The notes: generated from the letters alone by a model not told the origin. 64,000 bases of DNA from Streptomyces zaomyceticus (GCF_014656215.1 NZ_BNBZ01000039.1:1-64000), one strand, 5' to 3'. Counted from the stretch's first letter, positions 15,145-24,195 are shown. A program made the numbers and translations.

Positions 15145-16862
15145 GCTGCCGCTCCGGACGACGAGGGCTCGGGGGTCGCGGGATCGGCGAAGACCCGGCG
15201 TACGCCCACCGGGACGTCGGCGTCGTGGACGGGGACCGTGATGACGGTGAGCCGGCCCTCGGTGTGCGCCTCGGCCGCGGCCGCGAGCGCGGTGGCGAGT
15301 TCCGCCGGCGTGGTGCAGCGCACCGCGTCGCCGCCGAGGGCGCGGACGGCGGCGTCGGTGTGGGAGGGGGCGGTGAAGCGGGTGAGGGTGTCGGGGGCCC
15401 GCTCCTCGACGCGGACGAACCGGGGCCAGCCGTAGCCGCGGTTGTCCAGGACGAGGACGGTGAGGCCGAGCTTCAGTTCGGTCGCGGTGGGCAGCGCGGC
15501 GAACCCCATCTCGAACGCGCCGTCGCCGCAGACCAGGACGGTCCTGCGGGCCGGGTCGGCGGCGGCCGCGCCGACGGCCGCCGGGAGCCCGAACCCGACC
15601 ATGGTCTGCTCGCCGGGCGTGACGACCCGGGCCCCGTCGCCGACGGAGACCACCGGCCAGTGGTAGCCCCACATGTCGTGCAGTCCGTTCTCCTGGACGA
15701 GGGTGGCGTCGCGGCCCACCGACTCCTGGAGCAGCCGCAGCGCCTCGGACACGGTCAGACCGGATCCGTCCGGGTCGCCGGGCGTGTGGCGGGCGCGCAT
15801 CTCCTCCCGTACGGCGGCGATCGAGGCTCTGCGGGCAGCCAGGGCCGGTGCGTCCGGGGGCTGTGTCGTCAGGGCGTCGGCAAGCTGGCCCGCGACCACG
15901 GCGGCGTCGCCGAGCAGGGCGGCCTCGGGTTCCAGGGCGGCCAGGAACACGGCCGGGTCCACGTCGACATGGACGAGCGTCTTGTCGTCGAGCCCGTCCC
16001 AGCCCATCCGGGCGGTCTCCTCCAGGCGGGAGCCCATCGCGAGGACGACGTCCGCCTCGGCGAGCAGCCGGTCCGCCGGTGGCGTGGTGTAGAGGCCCAC
16101 CAGGCCGCAGGCGAGCGGGTGTTCCTCGTCGAGGACGCCCCGCCCGGCGGCGGTGGTGAAGACCGGTGCGCCGAGCAGTTCGGCGAGCCGTCGCACGGCG
16201 GCTCCCGCTCCCGCGGGCTTGCAGCCGCCGCCCACGACGACGACGGGGAGACGTGCGCCGGCGAGCAGCGCGGCGGCGCGGCGGACCTCTTCCGCGTCGG
16301 CGGCGAAGCGCAGGCGGCGCACCGGTGGGGCGGGGCGGGGCTCGGGCGCCGGGGCACGCAGCACCTCGTCGGCGATCTCGACCAGGACCACGCCGGGGGC
16401 GCCGTTGACGGCGAGGTGGACGGCGCGGCGCAACGCCCAGGTCAGCTGACGCGGGTCCTCCACCAGGAAGGTCCACTTGGTCAGCGGTGCGGCCATGGCG
16501 GCCTGGTCGGTGTGCTGGAAGGCGCCGCGGCCGATGCCGAGCGCGGGTACGCGGGTGGTGACGACGACGACCGGGGCGCCCAGCGAGTCCGCTTCGAGCA
16601 GGCCGGTGAGGGCGTTGGCGAAGCTCGGGCCGGAGTTGACGGCGAGGACGGCGGGCCGTCCGGAGACGGCGGCGTGGCCGATCGCGGCGCAGGCGCCCGC
16701 CCGCTGGTCGCGAACCCCGACGACGCGCAGCCCGGGCACGGTCCTGGCGGCGTCCATCAGGCCGGGCTCGTCGGACGGCAGGCCGACGACGAGGTCGCAT
16801 CCGGCGTCGGCGAGGGTCCCCGCGACGACGTGCCAGGCATGGTTCTCGATGGTCACGCTCAC
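15141..16862 (-). CDS. Thiamine-diphosphate-dependent decarboxylase/carboligase
   Basis: A 573-residue three-domain ThDP enzyme of the acetolactate synthase/benzoylformate decarboxylase group: N-terminal PYR domain (GCDLVVGLPSDEPGLMD), central domain, and C-terminal PP domain with the GDG...N cofactor motif (GDGAFEMGF to DNRGYGW). In the PYR domain the stretch that normally reads RHEQ reads RDQRAG, so the conserved activating Glu seems to be Gln. GTG at 16862 is preferred, with GAGGAG seven bases before it; an ATG at 16877 would place that site inside the gene. It is coupled to the ligase downstream. It would decarboxylate or ligate a 2-oxo acid; the substrate is unknown. Confidence 0.8.
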   Translation of the reverse strand: MSVTIENHAWHVVAGTLADAGCDLVVGLPSDEPGLMDAARTVPGLRVVGVRDQRAGACAAIGHAAVSGRPAVLAVNSGPSFANALTGLLEADSLGAPVVVVTTRVPALGIGRGAFQHTDQAAMAAPLTKWTFLVEDPRQLTWALRRAVHLAVNGAPGVVLVEIADEVLRAPAPEPRPAPPVRRLRFAADAEEVRRAAALLAGARLPVVVVGGGCKPAGAGAAVRRLAELLGAPVFTTAAGRGVLDEEHPLACGLVGLYTTPPADRLLAEADVVLAMGSRLEETARMGWDGLDDKTLVHVDVDPAVFLAALEPEAALLGDAAVVAGQLADALTTQPPDAPALAARRASIAAVREEMRARHTPGDPDGSGLTVSEALRLLQESVGRDATLVQENGLHDMWGYHWPVVSVGDGARVVTPGEQTMVGFGLPAAVGAAAADPARRTVLVCGDGAFEMGFAALPTATELKLGLTVLVLDNRGYGWPRFVRVEERAPDTLTRFTAPSHTDAAVRALGGDAVRCTTPAELATALAAAAEAHTEGRLTVITVPVHDADVPVGVRRVFADPATPEPSSSGAAA

Positions 16863-16981
16863 GGGGCAGCTCCTCATCGGTTCGGTGATACGGGGCGCAC
16901 GTACGGGTACGCGGGTACGCGGGCACAGCTGCGGGGCCGTCGCGGCGACCGGCGCACGGGGGTGGCCGGAAAGGCGGGCGA

Positions 16982-18289
16982 TCAGGAACCGGTGCGGCCG
17001 CGGGAGCGGGGGCCGACGCCGGGGCCGGCGGTGGACGGGCCCGCCTCGGCGGACAGCAGCAGGGGGCGGCCGGTCACGATGCCGTGGCGGCGGACGTTCC
17101 CCGCCAGCGGGCCGTAGCCGCCGAAGGGACGGTTGCCGTCCTCGACGTCGAAGGTGACGCGCTCCTCGCAGACCACACTGGTCGCGATGCGGGACCTTCC
17201 GGCGAGGGCCGGTTCCCCGAACACCGAGACGTACATGCCGCGGGCGGTCTCCTCGGCGGAGCGCAGCCAGCGGTCGACCTGGCCGGGCGCGTCGTACGCC
17301 ATGGTGAGGACGACGGGGGAGAAGAACTCCGGCGGGTGGAAGTCCTCCTGCCACGGCAGGTGCAGCAGCGTCGGCTCGACGGTGTGCCGGGCGAGGTCGG
17401 TCCGGCCGCCGCGGACGGTGAACTCGCGGTGCGTGGCGAGGAAGGCGGCGGCGTCCTCGACGGCGTCCGGATAGACCAGCGGGGCGACCCGGGTGGCGGG
17501 GTCGCGCCGGTCGCCGACCCGGATCCCGGCCAGCGCGTCGGCGAGCCGCGGCACCAGCGCGCGGACCTGTGAGCGGTGGACGAGGACGAGGTCGGTGCAC
17601 AGACAGTCCTGGCCCGAGTTGTGGAGCCGGGCGTCGAGCACAGCGCGGCACACGGTGTCGGGATCGGCGTCGGGTCCGACGACCACCGGGTTGGGCCCGG
17701 AGCCGAAGGAGAGCAGCAGGGTCCCGGCCGGCAGCCGGGCGGCGACGGCCGCCCCGTTCTCCGGGCGGCCGGTGAAGACGACGGCGTCGGAGCGGGCGCA
17801 GTCGGCGAGGAACTCCCGCTGGGTGCACGGGGTCATGACGATCCGTCCGGCACCGAGCCGGCGCAGCGGCGGGCCGAGGATCTCGTGGACGGCGAGCGCG
17901 GCGCGGGCGACCCGGGCCGATGGGCGCAGCCGGATCTCGTCGGTGTAGAGCGAGGGGACGACGCCGAACAGCACGTAGGAGTAGAGCAGGTTGTTCGACG
18001 GGAGGAACGTGGCGAGGCGGGCGAGCCGCCGGGGGGAATTGCGGAGCAGTTCCCAGGGAGCACCTGCCAGCGCCTTCACGGAGCGCATGAGTTCGTCACC
18101 CGCCGCCTGAGCGGTGGAGATTTCGGTGAGCGCCGTGAGCAATTCGTCGCGGTTCTGCACAAGTACGTCGACGAGTTTCGGAACGATGTCCTCCGAACCG
18201 GTGCGAACCGGATGCGGGAAAGCGGCTGTTCGACCGTGGTGCTGCGGCGTGAGTGGGTCCACGCTCGCCTCGATGACGCCGCCGTGCAT
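16982..18289 (-). CDS. Aldehyde dehydrogenase-like / acyl-CoA reductase-like protein
   Basis: A 435-residue protein with the C-terminal two thirds of an aldehyde dehydrogenase. The catalytic cysteine lies in NSGQDCLCT, and PPEFFSPVV and PFGGYGPLAG follow as in the family. The general-base segment, usually ELGG, reads SFGSG (LLLSFGSGPNP), so the Glu is missing, and the N-terminal cofactor part is short. These features suggest a thioester-forming or thioester-reducing activity, or an altered enzyme, rather than a classical NAD aldehyde dehydrogenase. ATG at 18289 has AAGGGG seven bases upstream. It heads the minus trio, 119 bases before the ThDP gene. Confidence 0.72.
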   Translation of the reverse strand: MHGGVIEASVDPLTPQHHGRTAAFPHPVRTGSEDIVPKLVDVLVQNRDELLTALTEISTAQAAGDELMRSVKALAGAPWELLRNSPRRLARLATFLPSNNLLYSYVLFGVVPSLYTDEIRLRPSARVARAALAVHEILGPPLRRLGAGRIVMTPCTQREFLADCARSDAVVFTGRPENGAAVAARLPAGTLLLSFGSGPNPVVVGPDADPDTVCRAVLDARLHNSGQDCLCTDLVLVHRSQVRALVPRLADALAGIRVGDRRDPATRVAPLVYPDAVEDAAAFLATHREFTVRGGRTDLARHTVEPTLLHLPWQEDFHPPEFFSPVVLTMAYDAPGQVDRWLRSAEETARGMYVSVFGEPALAGRSRIATSVVCEERVTFDVEDGNRPFGGYGPLAGNVRRHGIVTGRPLLLSAEAGPSTAGPGVGPRSRGRTGS

Positions 18290-18527
18290 GCGACCACCCC
18301 TTCGCACCCGTCCCTGACCTTCGGGTTTGCTCGCCGAAGCGTCTCGTGGGCGGCCGCGTGGACGCATCTTGGTTCGTGCTGCGTTCGGCCGTGTTCAATC
18401 GCGGAGAGGGTCACCGAGCATTCTCAGAGAAGGACTGCACAGCTTGGGCACGTAGCATCTCGCACTACGCCGGACCCCCCCCGTGCCGGCGCCGGAATCC
18501 GGTCGGTCAGAGATAAGGAGGAGCGCT
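18290..18527. promoter_or_regulatory. Divergent promoter region
   Basis: A 238-base gap between the ALDH-like gene (minus) and the peptide/ATP-grasp operon (plus). It must contain both promoters. The plus side ends in a perfect ribosome site, AAGGAGG at 18515-18521. No palindrome longer than a few bases and no confident -35/-10 pair was found by eye. Confidence 0.4.
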
Positions 18528-18692
18528 GTGAATACCGGTGAATTCCGTTTCACGGCGTCCCTTTCCCTGCCTGTACCGGGTTCCGGGCCCCGCCCGGTGG
18601 GGGGCCGCCGCCGACAGCGGCCCGCCACGGGCTCCCGGACGCTCCGGCCCGACCGCCGGACCCGACTCCCCAAGGACGGGAGGCACCGATGA
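18528..18692 (+). CDS. 54-residue basic peptide with strong ribosome site (possible leader)
   Basis: A GTG-started frame of 54 codons, preceded by AAGGAGG with six bases spacing, the best ribosome site in the window. Its stop overlaps the start of the GNAT gene (ATGA), so it is translationally coupled to it. The peptide begins VNTGEFRFTASLSLPVPG and continues as an Arg/Pro/Gly-rich tail with no recognised motif or signal. It could be a leader peptide that sets translation of the operon, a real small protein, or a substrate of the enzymes encoded behind it. Codon content in the tail is unlike typical proteins, which favours the leader explanation. Confidence 0.4.
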   Translation: MNTGEFRFTASLSLPVPGSGPRPVGGRRRQRPATGSRTLRPDRRTRLPKDGRHR

Positions 18693-19615
18693 CCCCGCAC
18701 GGGCAACTCACCGTCAGACGCCCGACCGACATCCCGCCGGACAGCCTGGTCCGCCTGATGCGCACGCACGAGAAGAACCTCACCGGAGTGGCCACGTACA
18801 CCCGAGAGGACGTCCTCCGGGCGGCCGGGCACCCCGGCTACGAGGAGAACAGCTGGTGTCTGACCGGCCCCGGCGACGAAGTGCTCGCCTGGGCGGCGCT
18901 GACCCCGCGCGGCGACGAGCTCGACGCCGTGCTGACCGCGCTGCCCGGCCGGCACGGAGTGAGCGCGGCCCGCACCTTGCTGTGCCTGCTGCTGGACCGG
19001 GCCGACGAGCTCACGGCGGAGGACGGCAGACCGTACTCGGTGACCGTCGGCGGCGTGTTGCGCGGCGACGAGGTGGTCCCGGTGGTGCTGAAGGAGGCGG
19101 GTTTCGTCCGCGGCGCCACGACCGGCCAGTACGACATCGACCTGACGACGGACCCGCTGCCGATGGTGCTGCCCGACGGCGGTTCGGTGCGCGCGGCCGA
19201 CCTCGACGACCCCGGCGACCTCGCGGCCCTGCACGCGCTGCATCTGCGGTGCGCGGTCCGGGGCCCCAGGACCGAGGACGCGGCTGTCTTCGCCGCGACG
19301 CTGCGCCGGTCGCGGGAGAACGGTGGAGCGGCGCTGCTCCTCGAGGTGTCCGGGCGTCCGGCCGGACATGTCCTGACGCAGGGATCCGGCAACGAGGGCA
19401 GGCTCCTGGAGGCCGCGGTCGCCCCGGCCTTCCGCGGGCTCGGCATCGGCCTCGCCCTGCTGACCGCCGGGCTCGCCGAACTGCGCGCCCGTGGCGCCGT
19501 ACGCGCCCTGGCCACGCTGGAGACGGGCGACGTGCACGGCGCCGGGGCGCTCTTGCCCGTCTTCACGGTGACGGATGCACGCTCCCTCATCCGTTTCCGG
19601 CTGAGCGGCACCTGA
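18689..19615 (+). CDS. Tandem GNAT acetyltransferase
   Basis: A 308-residue protein with two GNAT-type halves. The second half (from about residue 170) has the acetyl-CoA motif AVAPAFRGLGIGLAL; the first half (residues 8-150) is similar in layout but lacks a clear pyrophosphate loop and may be structural. It would acetylate an amine, either a pathway intermediate or a toxic product for self-protection. The ATG overlaps the stop of the small upstream frame, and the first ATP-grasp gene follows after 221 bases. Its place in front of peptide-ligase-type ATP-grasp genes suggests N-acylation of an amino acid or small peptide, which is inference. Confidence 0.75.
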   Translation: MTPHGQLTVRRPTDIPPDSLVRLMRTHEKNLTGVATYTREDVLRAAGHPGYEENSWCLTGPGDEVLAWAALTPRGDELDAVLTALPGRHGVSAARTLLCLLLDRADELTAEDGRPYSVTVGGVLRGDEVVPVVLKEAGFVRGATTGQYDIDLTTDPLPMVLPDGGSVRAADLDDPGDLAALHALHLRCAVRGPRTEDAAVFAATLRRSRENGGAALLLEVSGRPAGHVLTQGSGNEGRLLEAAVAPAFRGLGIGLALLTAGLAELRARGAVRALATLETGDVHGAGALLPVFTVTDARSLIRFRLSGT

Positions 19616-19836
19616 CCTCCTCCGGCGGACGCCCCCCGCGGCCGTCGGATGCCTGACCACTGCTGGGACGCGCTCCCGACCGAGCCGTCCCGATGTCTGA
19701 CACGACGATACCGACCCGCCCCCGTGCCGGAAGACGTCCGCCGGGACTCGGCGCTTCTTCGTGAAGTCGCCGTCCCCGTCGGACGGCGACGGCCCCGTGC
19801 CGAGTCACCGACCAGGCCCAGAACGGAGTCCCCGAC

Positions 19837-21087
19837 ATGACCCCCACCGGCGCATCCAAGCGGCTGCTGATGGTGATGCCCTACAGCCAGTTCGTCCGCA
19901 AGGCCGCCGAGGCGGGCTTCGAGGTCTGGGCGATCTGGGACCCCTCGCTGCGCGAGCGGAAGTACCTCGACGAGGTCGCCGAGCACGCCCAGGAGCTGCT
20001 GCTCACCGACTTCTCCGACGAGAAGGGGCTGCGCGCCCTGATCGCCGCGACGGTCCGCGCGCACGGCATCGGCCATGTGCTGCACCTCGGCGCGGAGGAG
20101 TCGATGCCCCCGGCCTACGCCGAGGCCGAGGCGCTCGGTGTCTCGCCCAACCCGGCGGCCGCGATCGGGGTGCTCAACGACAAGGCCGCCATGCGCGGAC
20201 TGCTCGCCGCGCACGGTCTCTCGGCGGTGCGCTCCGCCTCCGTCGCGACCGCCGGCGAGGTGTCCGGCGCACTGGCCGGCCTGCCGCTGCCCGTGGTGGT
20301 CAAGCCCGCCCGCGCCTCCGGCAGCCGGGGCGTCGCGCTGATCCGCGACGCGGCCGACCTCGACGAGTGGACGGAGCGGGTCACCGCGGCCGGGCTGCCC
20401 GGCCCGTACCTGATCGAGGAGTACCTGCAGGGACCCGAGTTCAGCGTGGAGACCCTCTCGGCCGACGGGGTGCACCACGTCATCGGCATCACCGCCAAGC
20501 ACACCACGGGCGCGCCGTACTTCGTGGAGACCTCGCACGTCCACCCGGCGCCGCTGGCCGACGCCGAGCGGGCCGCGATCCACGCGGTCGTCATCGGCCT
20601 GCTCGACCTGGCCGGCTACCGCTTCGGCCCGGCGCACACCGAGGTCATCCTCACCGACCGGGGTCCGCGCGTCGTCGAGTCGCAGACCCGGCTGGGCGGC
20701 GACCGCATCCCGCTGCTCGTCGAGACCGCCTCCGACTACGACATCGAGGCCGCGATCTTCCGGACGCTGGCCGGTCAGCCGGTCGAACCGCCGCGGCCGA
20801 AGCACACCGCGTCCGTCGGCTTCTTCCTGCTGCCCGCCGGGGAGCTGCGGTCGGTCACCGGACTCGACGCGATCCGTGCCCTGCCCTACGTCCAGACGCT
20901 GCACTTCCCCCACTCCCCCGGGGATGAGCTGCCGCCCACCACCAATTCGTTCACGCGCCACGGCTATGTCGTCGTCGACGCCGAGTCGCCCGCCGAGGCC
21001 GCCGACCGGATCGCCCGCGTCCGCGGGCTGCTGCGCGTCGACGTCCGCGAGACCGCCCTGGCCGCCCCGAAGGGAACCCACCGATGA
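19837..21087 (+). CDS. ATP-grasp carboxylate-amine ligase, copy 1
   Basis: A 416-residue ATP-grasp enzyme resembling the bacterial L-amino acid ligase / dapdiamide synthetase (DdaF-BacD) group, which join a carboxylate to an amine through an acyl phosphate. Seen: N-terminal Rossmann-like domain (VMPYSQFVRKAAEAGFEVW), ATP-grasp lid PVVVKPARASGSRGVAL, YLIEEYLQGPEFSVET, and the metal-binding end VVESQTRLGGDRIPLL. ATG at 19837 has a modest AGAACGGAG site upstream. Its stop overlaps the second ATP-grasp start (ATGA). It would form a peptide or amide bond to an amino acid made by the CysE/CysK pair downstream; the substrates are not deducible. Confidence 0.85.
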   Translation: MTPTGASKRLLMVMPYSQFVRKAAEAGFEVWAIWDPSLRERKYLDEVAEHAQELLLTDFSDEKGLRALIAATVRAHGIGHVLHLGAEESMPPAYAEAEALGVSPNPAAAIGVLNDKAAMRGLLAAHGLSAVRSASVATAGEVSGALAGLPLPVVVKPARASGSRGVALIRDAADLDEWTERVTAAGLPGPYLIEEYLQGPEFSVETLSADGVHHVIGITAKHTTGAPYFVETSHVHPAPLADAERAAIHAVVIGLLDLAGYRFGPAHTEVILTDRGPRVVESQTRLGGDRIPLLVETASDYDIEAAIFRTLAGQPVEPPRPKHTASVGFFLLPAGELRSVTGLDAIRALPYVQTLHFPHSPGDELPPTTNSFTRHGYVVVDAESPAEAADRIARVRGLLRVDVRETALAAPKGTHR

Positions 21088-22409
21088 CCACCACCGAGCA
21101 CACCGGCCCCGTCCCCTCCCCCGCCCCGGTCCCGGTCGCGCCGACCGGCCGGAAGACCGTGCTGCTGATCGGCGGCGTCGACGCCCATGTGGAGCGTTAT
21201 GCGGCGCTCGGCGTCACGACCGTGCTGATCCAGCACCCGGACAAGGTCACCGAGTACCAGACCCGCGCCGCCGACGTGCTGCTCGTCGTCGACTACACCG
21301 ACTGGGACACCGTCCGGCCGTTCGCCGAGGCCGCCCGCGCCGTGTACGGCGTGGACGCCGTCGTGTCGCTGACCGAGCCCGGGGTGACCCCGGCGGGCCG
21401 CCTCGGCGACCTGTTCGGGCTGACGGACGGACGGCGCCACGAGGTGAGCCGTCGGATGCGCGACAAGTCGCTGATGCGCCGGCACCTCGCCGAGAACGGG
21501 CTTCCGGTGCCGCACGCCGCGCTCGTGGAGGGCCGGAAGTCGCTGGACGCGTTCGGCGAGCGGGCGGGCTACCCCTTCATCGTCAAGCCGGTGTCCACCA
21601 CCGCGGGCTTCGGCCTGCTGCGCGCGGAGAACCGCGCGGACCTGGACCGGGTGTGGGCGCGGATCCGGGAGATGGACGGCGGCCGCACCGACCGCGGCTC
21701 CACCATGTTCACCGTCGACGGCTTCCTGATGGAGTCGTACATCGACGGACCGGAGTTCAGCGTCGAGGCGCTGAGCTTCGCGGGCCGCCACGTCGTCGTC
21801 GCCGTCACCGAGAAGCTGACCAGCGAGGAGCACTTCGCCGAGCTCGGGCACGCGGTACCCGCACGGCTCGACGCGGACGACCGGGCGGCGCTGACCGGCG
21901 CGGTCGAGGAGTTCCTGACCGGGATGGGCGTCACCGACGGCCCCAGCCACACCGAGATCCGGCTCTCCTCGCGCGGGCCCCTCGTCATCGAGTCGCACAA
22001 CCGGCTGGGCGGCGACAACATCGTGGAGCTGGTCGAGGCCGCGTACGGCATCGACATGATCGCGTACGGCACGGCCTGGCCGCTGGGCCTGGTCGAGCCG
22101 CTCGCCGCCTCCCCCGAGCCGAAGGGCGCCGCGGTGATGCGCGTGGTGCTGCGCGAGCCCGGCACCGTGACGGCCGTCGCGGGCGTCGACGAGGTCAGGG
22201 CCCGGCCCGACGTGCTCGCCGCGCAGGTCAACGTGGGCCCGGGTGACACCGTCCGGCCGCTGCGCGACAACTGGGACCGGCTCGGCAGTGTCGTGGTCAC
22301 GGCCGCCGACACCGACGGCGCGGTCGCGCTGTGCGAGCGGCTGGTCCGCGAGTCCATCCGGATCGACGTCGAACCGGCCGCCGCGGCGGCCTCGACCCTG
22401 GCCGCCTGA
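21084..22409 (+). CDS. ATP-grasp carboxylate-amine ligase, copy 2
   Basis: A 441-residue paralogue of the preceding ATP-grasp protein. Lid and active-site elements: PFIVKPVSTTAGFGLLR, FLMESYIDGPEFSVEA, and VIESHNRLGGDNIVELV. The extra N-terminal segment is Pro/Val-rich and probably disordered (residues 1-25). It overlaps gene copy 1 by four bases, and the serine acetyltransferase follows after 30 bases. Two consecutive ligases of the same family imply two different bond-forming steps, as in small peptide assembly. Both conserve the terminal NRLGGD/TRLGGD magnesium motif, so both look active. Confidence 0.85.
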   Translation: MTTTEHTGPVPSPAPVPVAPTGRKTVLLIGGVDAHVERYAALGVTTVLIQHPDKVTEYQTRAADVLLVVDYTDWDTVRPFAEAARAVYGVDAVVSLTEPGVTPAGRLGDLFGLTDGRRHEVSRRMRDKSLMRRHLAENGLPVPHAALVEGRKSLDAFGERAGYPFIVKPVSTTAGFGLLRAENRADLDRVWARIREMDGGRTDRGSTMFTVDGFLMESYIDGPEFSVEALSFAGRHVVVAVTEKLTSEEHFAELGHAVPARLDADDRAALTGAVEEFLTGMGVTDGPSHTEIRLSSRGPLVIESHNRLGGDNIVELVEAAYGIDMIAYGTAWPLGLVEPLAASPEPKGAAVMRVVLREPGTVTAVAGVDEVRARPDVLAAQVNVGPGDTVRPLRDNWDRLGSVVVTAADTDGAVALCERLVRESIRIDVEPAAAAASTLAA

Positions 22410-22439
22410 GCGACGGCCGTGGCGAAAGGAGCCGACCCC

Positions 22440-23174
22440 ATGACCGAGGAGACCGGACTGCTGCGGACCCTGGCCGAGGACCTCTCCGTCGTCGTCGCCC
22501 GGGACCCGTCCCTCACCAGCCGCCGCGAGGCGCTCGGCCACACCGGCCTGTCCGCCGTGTGGGCCCACCGTGTGTCACACCGGCTGTACGGCCGTGGGAT
22601 GCGCACCGCGGCACGGACGATCGCCCGGATCTCCCGGCGACGCACCGGGGTGGAGATTCATCCCGGCGCGGTGCTGGGGCGGCGGGTGTTCATCGACCAC
22701 GGCGCGTCCGTGGTGATCGGCCAGACCGCCGTCGTGGGTGACGACGTGACGATCTACCAGCAGGTGACGCTGGGCGCGGTGGGCTGGTGGGCCGACAACC
22801 ACCGCCCGCCGGGCGCCCGCCGCCACCCGGTGGTCGGCGACGGCGTGATCCTCGGCGCGAACGCGACCGTGCTCGGCCCGGTGACCATCGGCGACCACGC
22901 CCTGGTCGGGGCGATGGCCACGGTCACCGAGGACCTGCCGCCCGGCGCCCGGGTGTACGCGGCCCGCTCCGTGGTCCGTCCCGCGCCGGGGCCGCGGGCG
23001 GTGCCCCCGCTCGTGGCCGGCCCGGTGCCGGTGGCCCGTACGGGCGCCGCCGGTCCCGGGGTCCCGCCCGTCGCCGCCCGGCCCGGCGGGCCCGTGGGCG
23101 CTTCCGTGGGCGATCGGCCGCCGCTGTCGGTGTCCGACGCCGTACGGGAGCTCGCCTCGGCGGGCTCCTGGTGA
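22440..23174 (+). CDS. cysE: Serine O-acetyltransferase
   Basis: A 244-residue CysE homologue that makes O-acetylserine from serine and acetyl-CoA. Left-handed beta-helix hexapeptide repeats are clear (IHPGAVLGRRVFIDHGA, VVIGQTAVVGDDVTIYQQ, VTLGAVG), with the family's DHG motif. After about residue 180 a Pro/Gly/Val-rich tail of roughly 60 residues replaces the usual short C-terminus. ATG at 22440 is chosen for AAAGGAG eight bases upstream; a GTG at 22419 is an alternative. It lies directly before a cysteine synthase homologue, so it supplies O-acetylserine for beta-substitution. Lack of other sulfur genes suggests a pathway role rather than general cysteine supply. Confidence 0.88.
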   Translation: MTEETGLLRTLAEDLSVVVARDPSLTSRREALGHTGLSAVWAHRVSHRLYGRGMRTAARTIARISRRRTGVEIHPGAVLGRRVFIDHGASVVIGQTAVVGDDVTIYQQVTLGAVGWWADNHRPPGARRHPVVGDGVILGANATVLGPVTIGDHALVGAMATVTEDLPPGARVYAARSVVRPAPGPRAVPPLVAGPVPVARTGAAGPGVPPVAARPGGPVGASVGDRPPLSVSDAVRELASAGSW

Positions 23175-23232
23175 CCCCCGCGGCCGCCCCGTCCTCTTCC
23201 CCTCCCCCGTCCCCCACTCCTGGAGCCTTCCG

Positions 23233-24195
23233 GTGACCCCCGATCTCCTCATCGCACCCGCCGGGCGGCGCGTCGCCGCCGGCCTCGAAGAACTCGTCGG
23301 CAACACCCCGTTGGTCCGGCTCTCCGTCCCCGACGCCGCGCCCGGCACCGAGGTCCTCGCCAAGATCGAGTCCACCAACCCGTTCGCCAGCATCAAGGAC
23401 CGGGCCGCGCTCGCGATGCTGCGCGGCGCCGAACAGCGCGGAGACCTCGCCCCGGGCGGCACCGTCGTGGAGGCGACCTCCGGTAACACCGGGATCGCGC
23501 TCGCCGCGCTGAGCGCCCTGCGCGGTTACCGCTGCATCGTCGTGCTGCCCGACAGCGCCACCCCCGAGCGGCTCGGGCTGCTGGCCGCGCTCGGCGCGGA
23601 GATCGTGCAGACGCCCAGCGCCGAGCGGTTCGCCGGAGCCATCGCCAAGGCGGAGGAGATCGAGGCCGCCACGCCCGGCTCCTGGTACGTGCGCCAGCAC
23701 GACAACCCCGACAACGTCCGCGCCCACTACGAGTCCACCGGACCCGAGATCTGGGCGGACACCGGCGGTCAGGTCGACGTCCTGGTCGCCGGGGTCGGCA
23801 CCGGCGGCACCCTGACCGGCGCCGGGCGCTTCCTGCGCGAGCGCAACCCCGCCGTGGAGATCGTCGCGGTGGAGCCGGAGGGCTCGCCGGTGCTCTCCCA
23901 GGGATACGCCGGCACGCACCGGATCCCCGGTCTGAACGGCGGCTTCGTCTCCCCCACCACCGACGTCGCACTCATCGACCGGGTGCTGACCTGCTCCGAC
24001 GACGAGGCGCTCGGCACCGCCCGGGCGCTCACCCGGGAACAGGCGCTGTTCGCCGGGCTCTCCTCGGGCGCCGCCGTGCACGGAGCGCTCCGGCTCGCCC
24101 GGGATCCCGCCTACGCGGGCCGGACGATCGTCACGATCCTGCCGGACACCGGCGAACGCTACGTCAGCATCTGGAACGAAGGGACCTCCGCATGA
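23233..24195 (+). CDS. cysK: Cysteine synthase / O-acetylserine sulfhydrylase-like, copy 2
   Basis: A 320-residue fold-type II PLP enzyme. Lys55 (SIKDRAAL) binds PLP, the substrate loop is the canonical TSGNTG at 82-87, and GVGTGG at 187-192 holds the phosphate. It would replace the acetyl group of O-acetylserine with sulfide or another nucleophile to give cysteine or a beta-substituted alanine. It sits 58 bases after serine acetyltransferase and overlaps the third ATP-grasp gene (ATGA). The GTG start follows CTGGAG with six bases. Compared with copy 1 at 4184, this one looks like a normal enzyme, so the two probably make different products. Confidence 0.88.
   Translation: MTPDLLIAPAGRRVAAGLEELVGNTPLVRLSVPDAAPGTEVLAKIESTNPFASIKDRAALAMLRGAEQRGDLAPGGTVVEATSGNTGIALAALSALRGYRCIVVLPDSATPERLGLLAALGAEIVQTPSAERFAGAIAKAEEIEAATPGSWYVRQHDNPDNVRAHYESTGPEIWADTGGQVDVLVAGVGTGGTLTGAGRFLRERNPAVEIVAVEPEGSPVLSQGYAGTHRIPGLNGGFVSPTTDVALIDRVLTCSDDEALGTARALTREQALFAGLSSGAAVHGALRLARDPAYAGRTIVTILPDTGERYVSIWNEGTSA

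Noticed and set aside
19649..19840. 63-codon frame ending in an ATGA overlap with the first ATP-grasp gene
   Set aside because: No ribosome site, Arg/Pro-rich shadow-type composition and no recognisable fold; the overlap alone is not enough.
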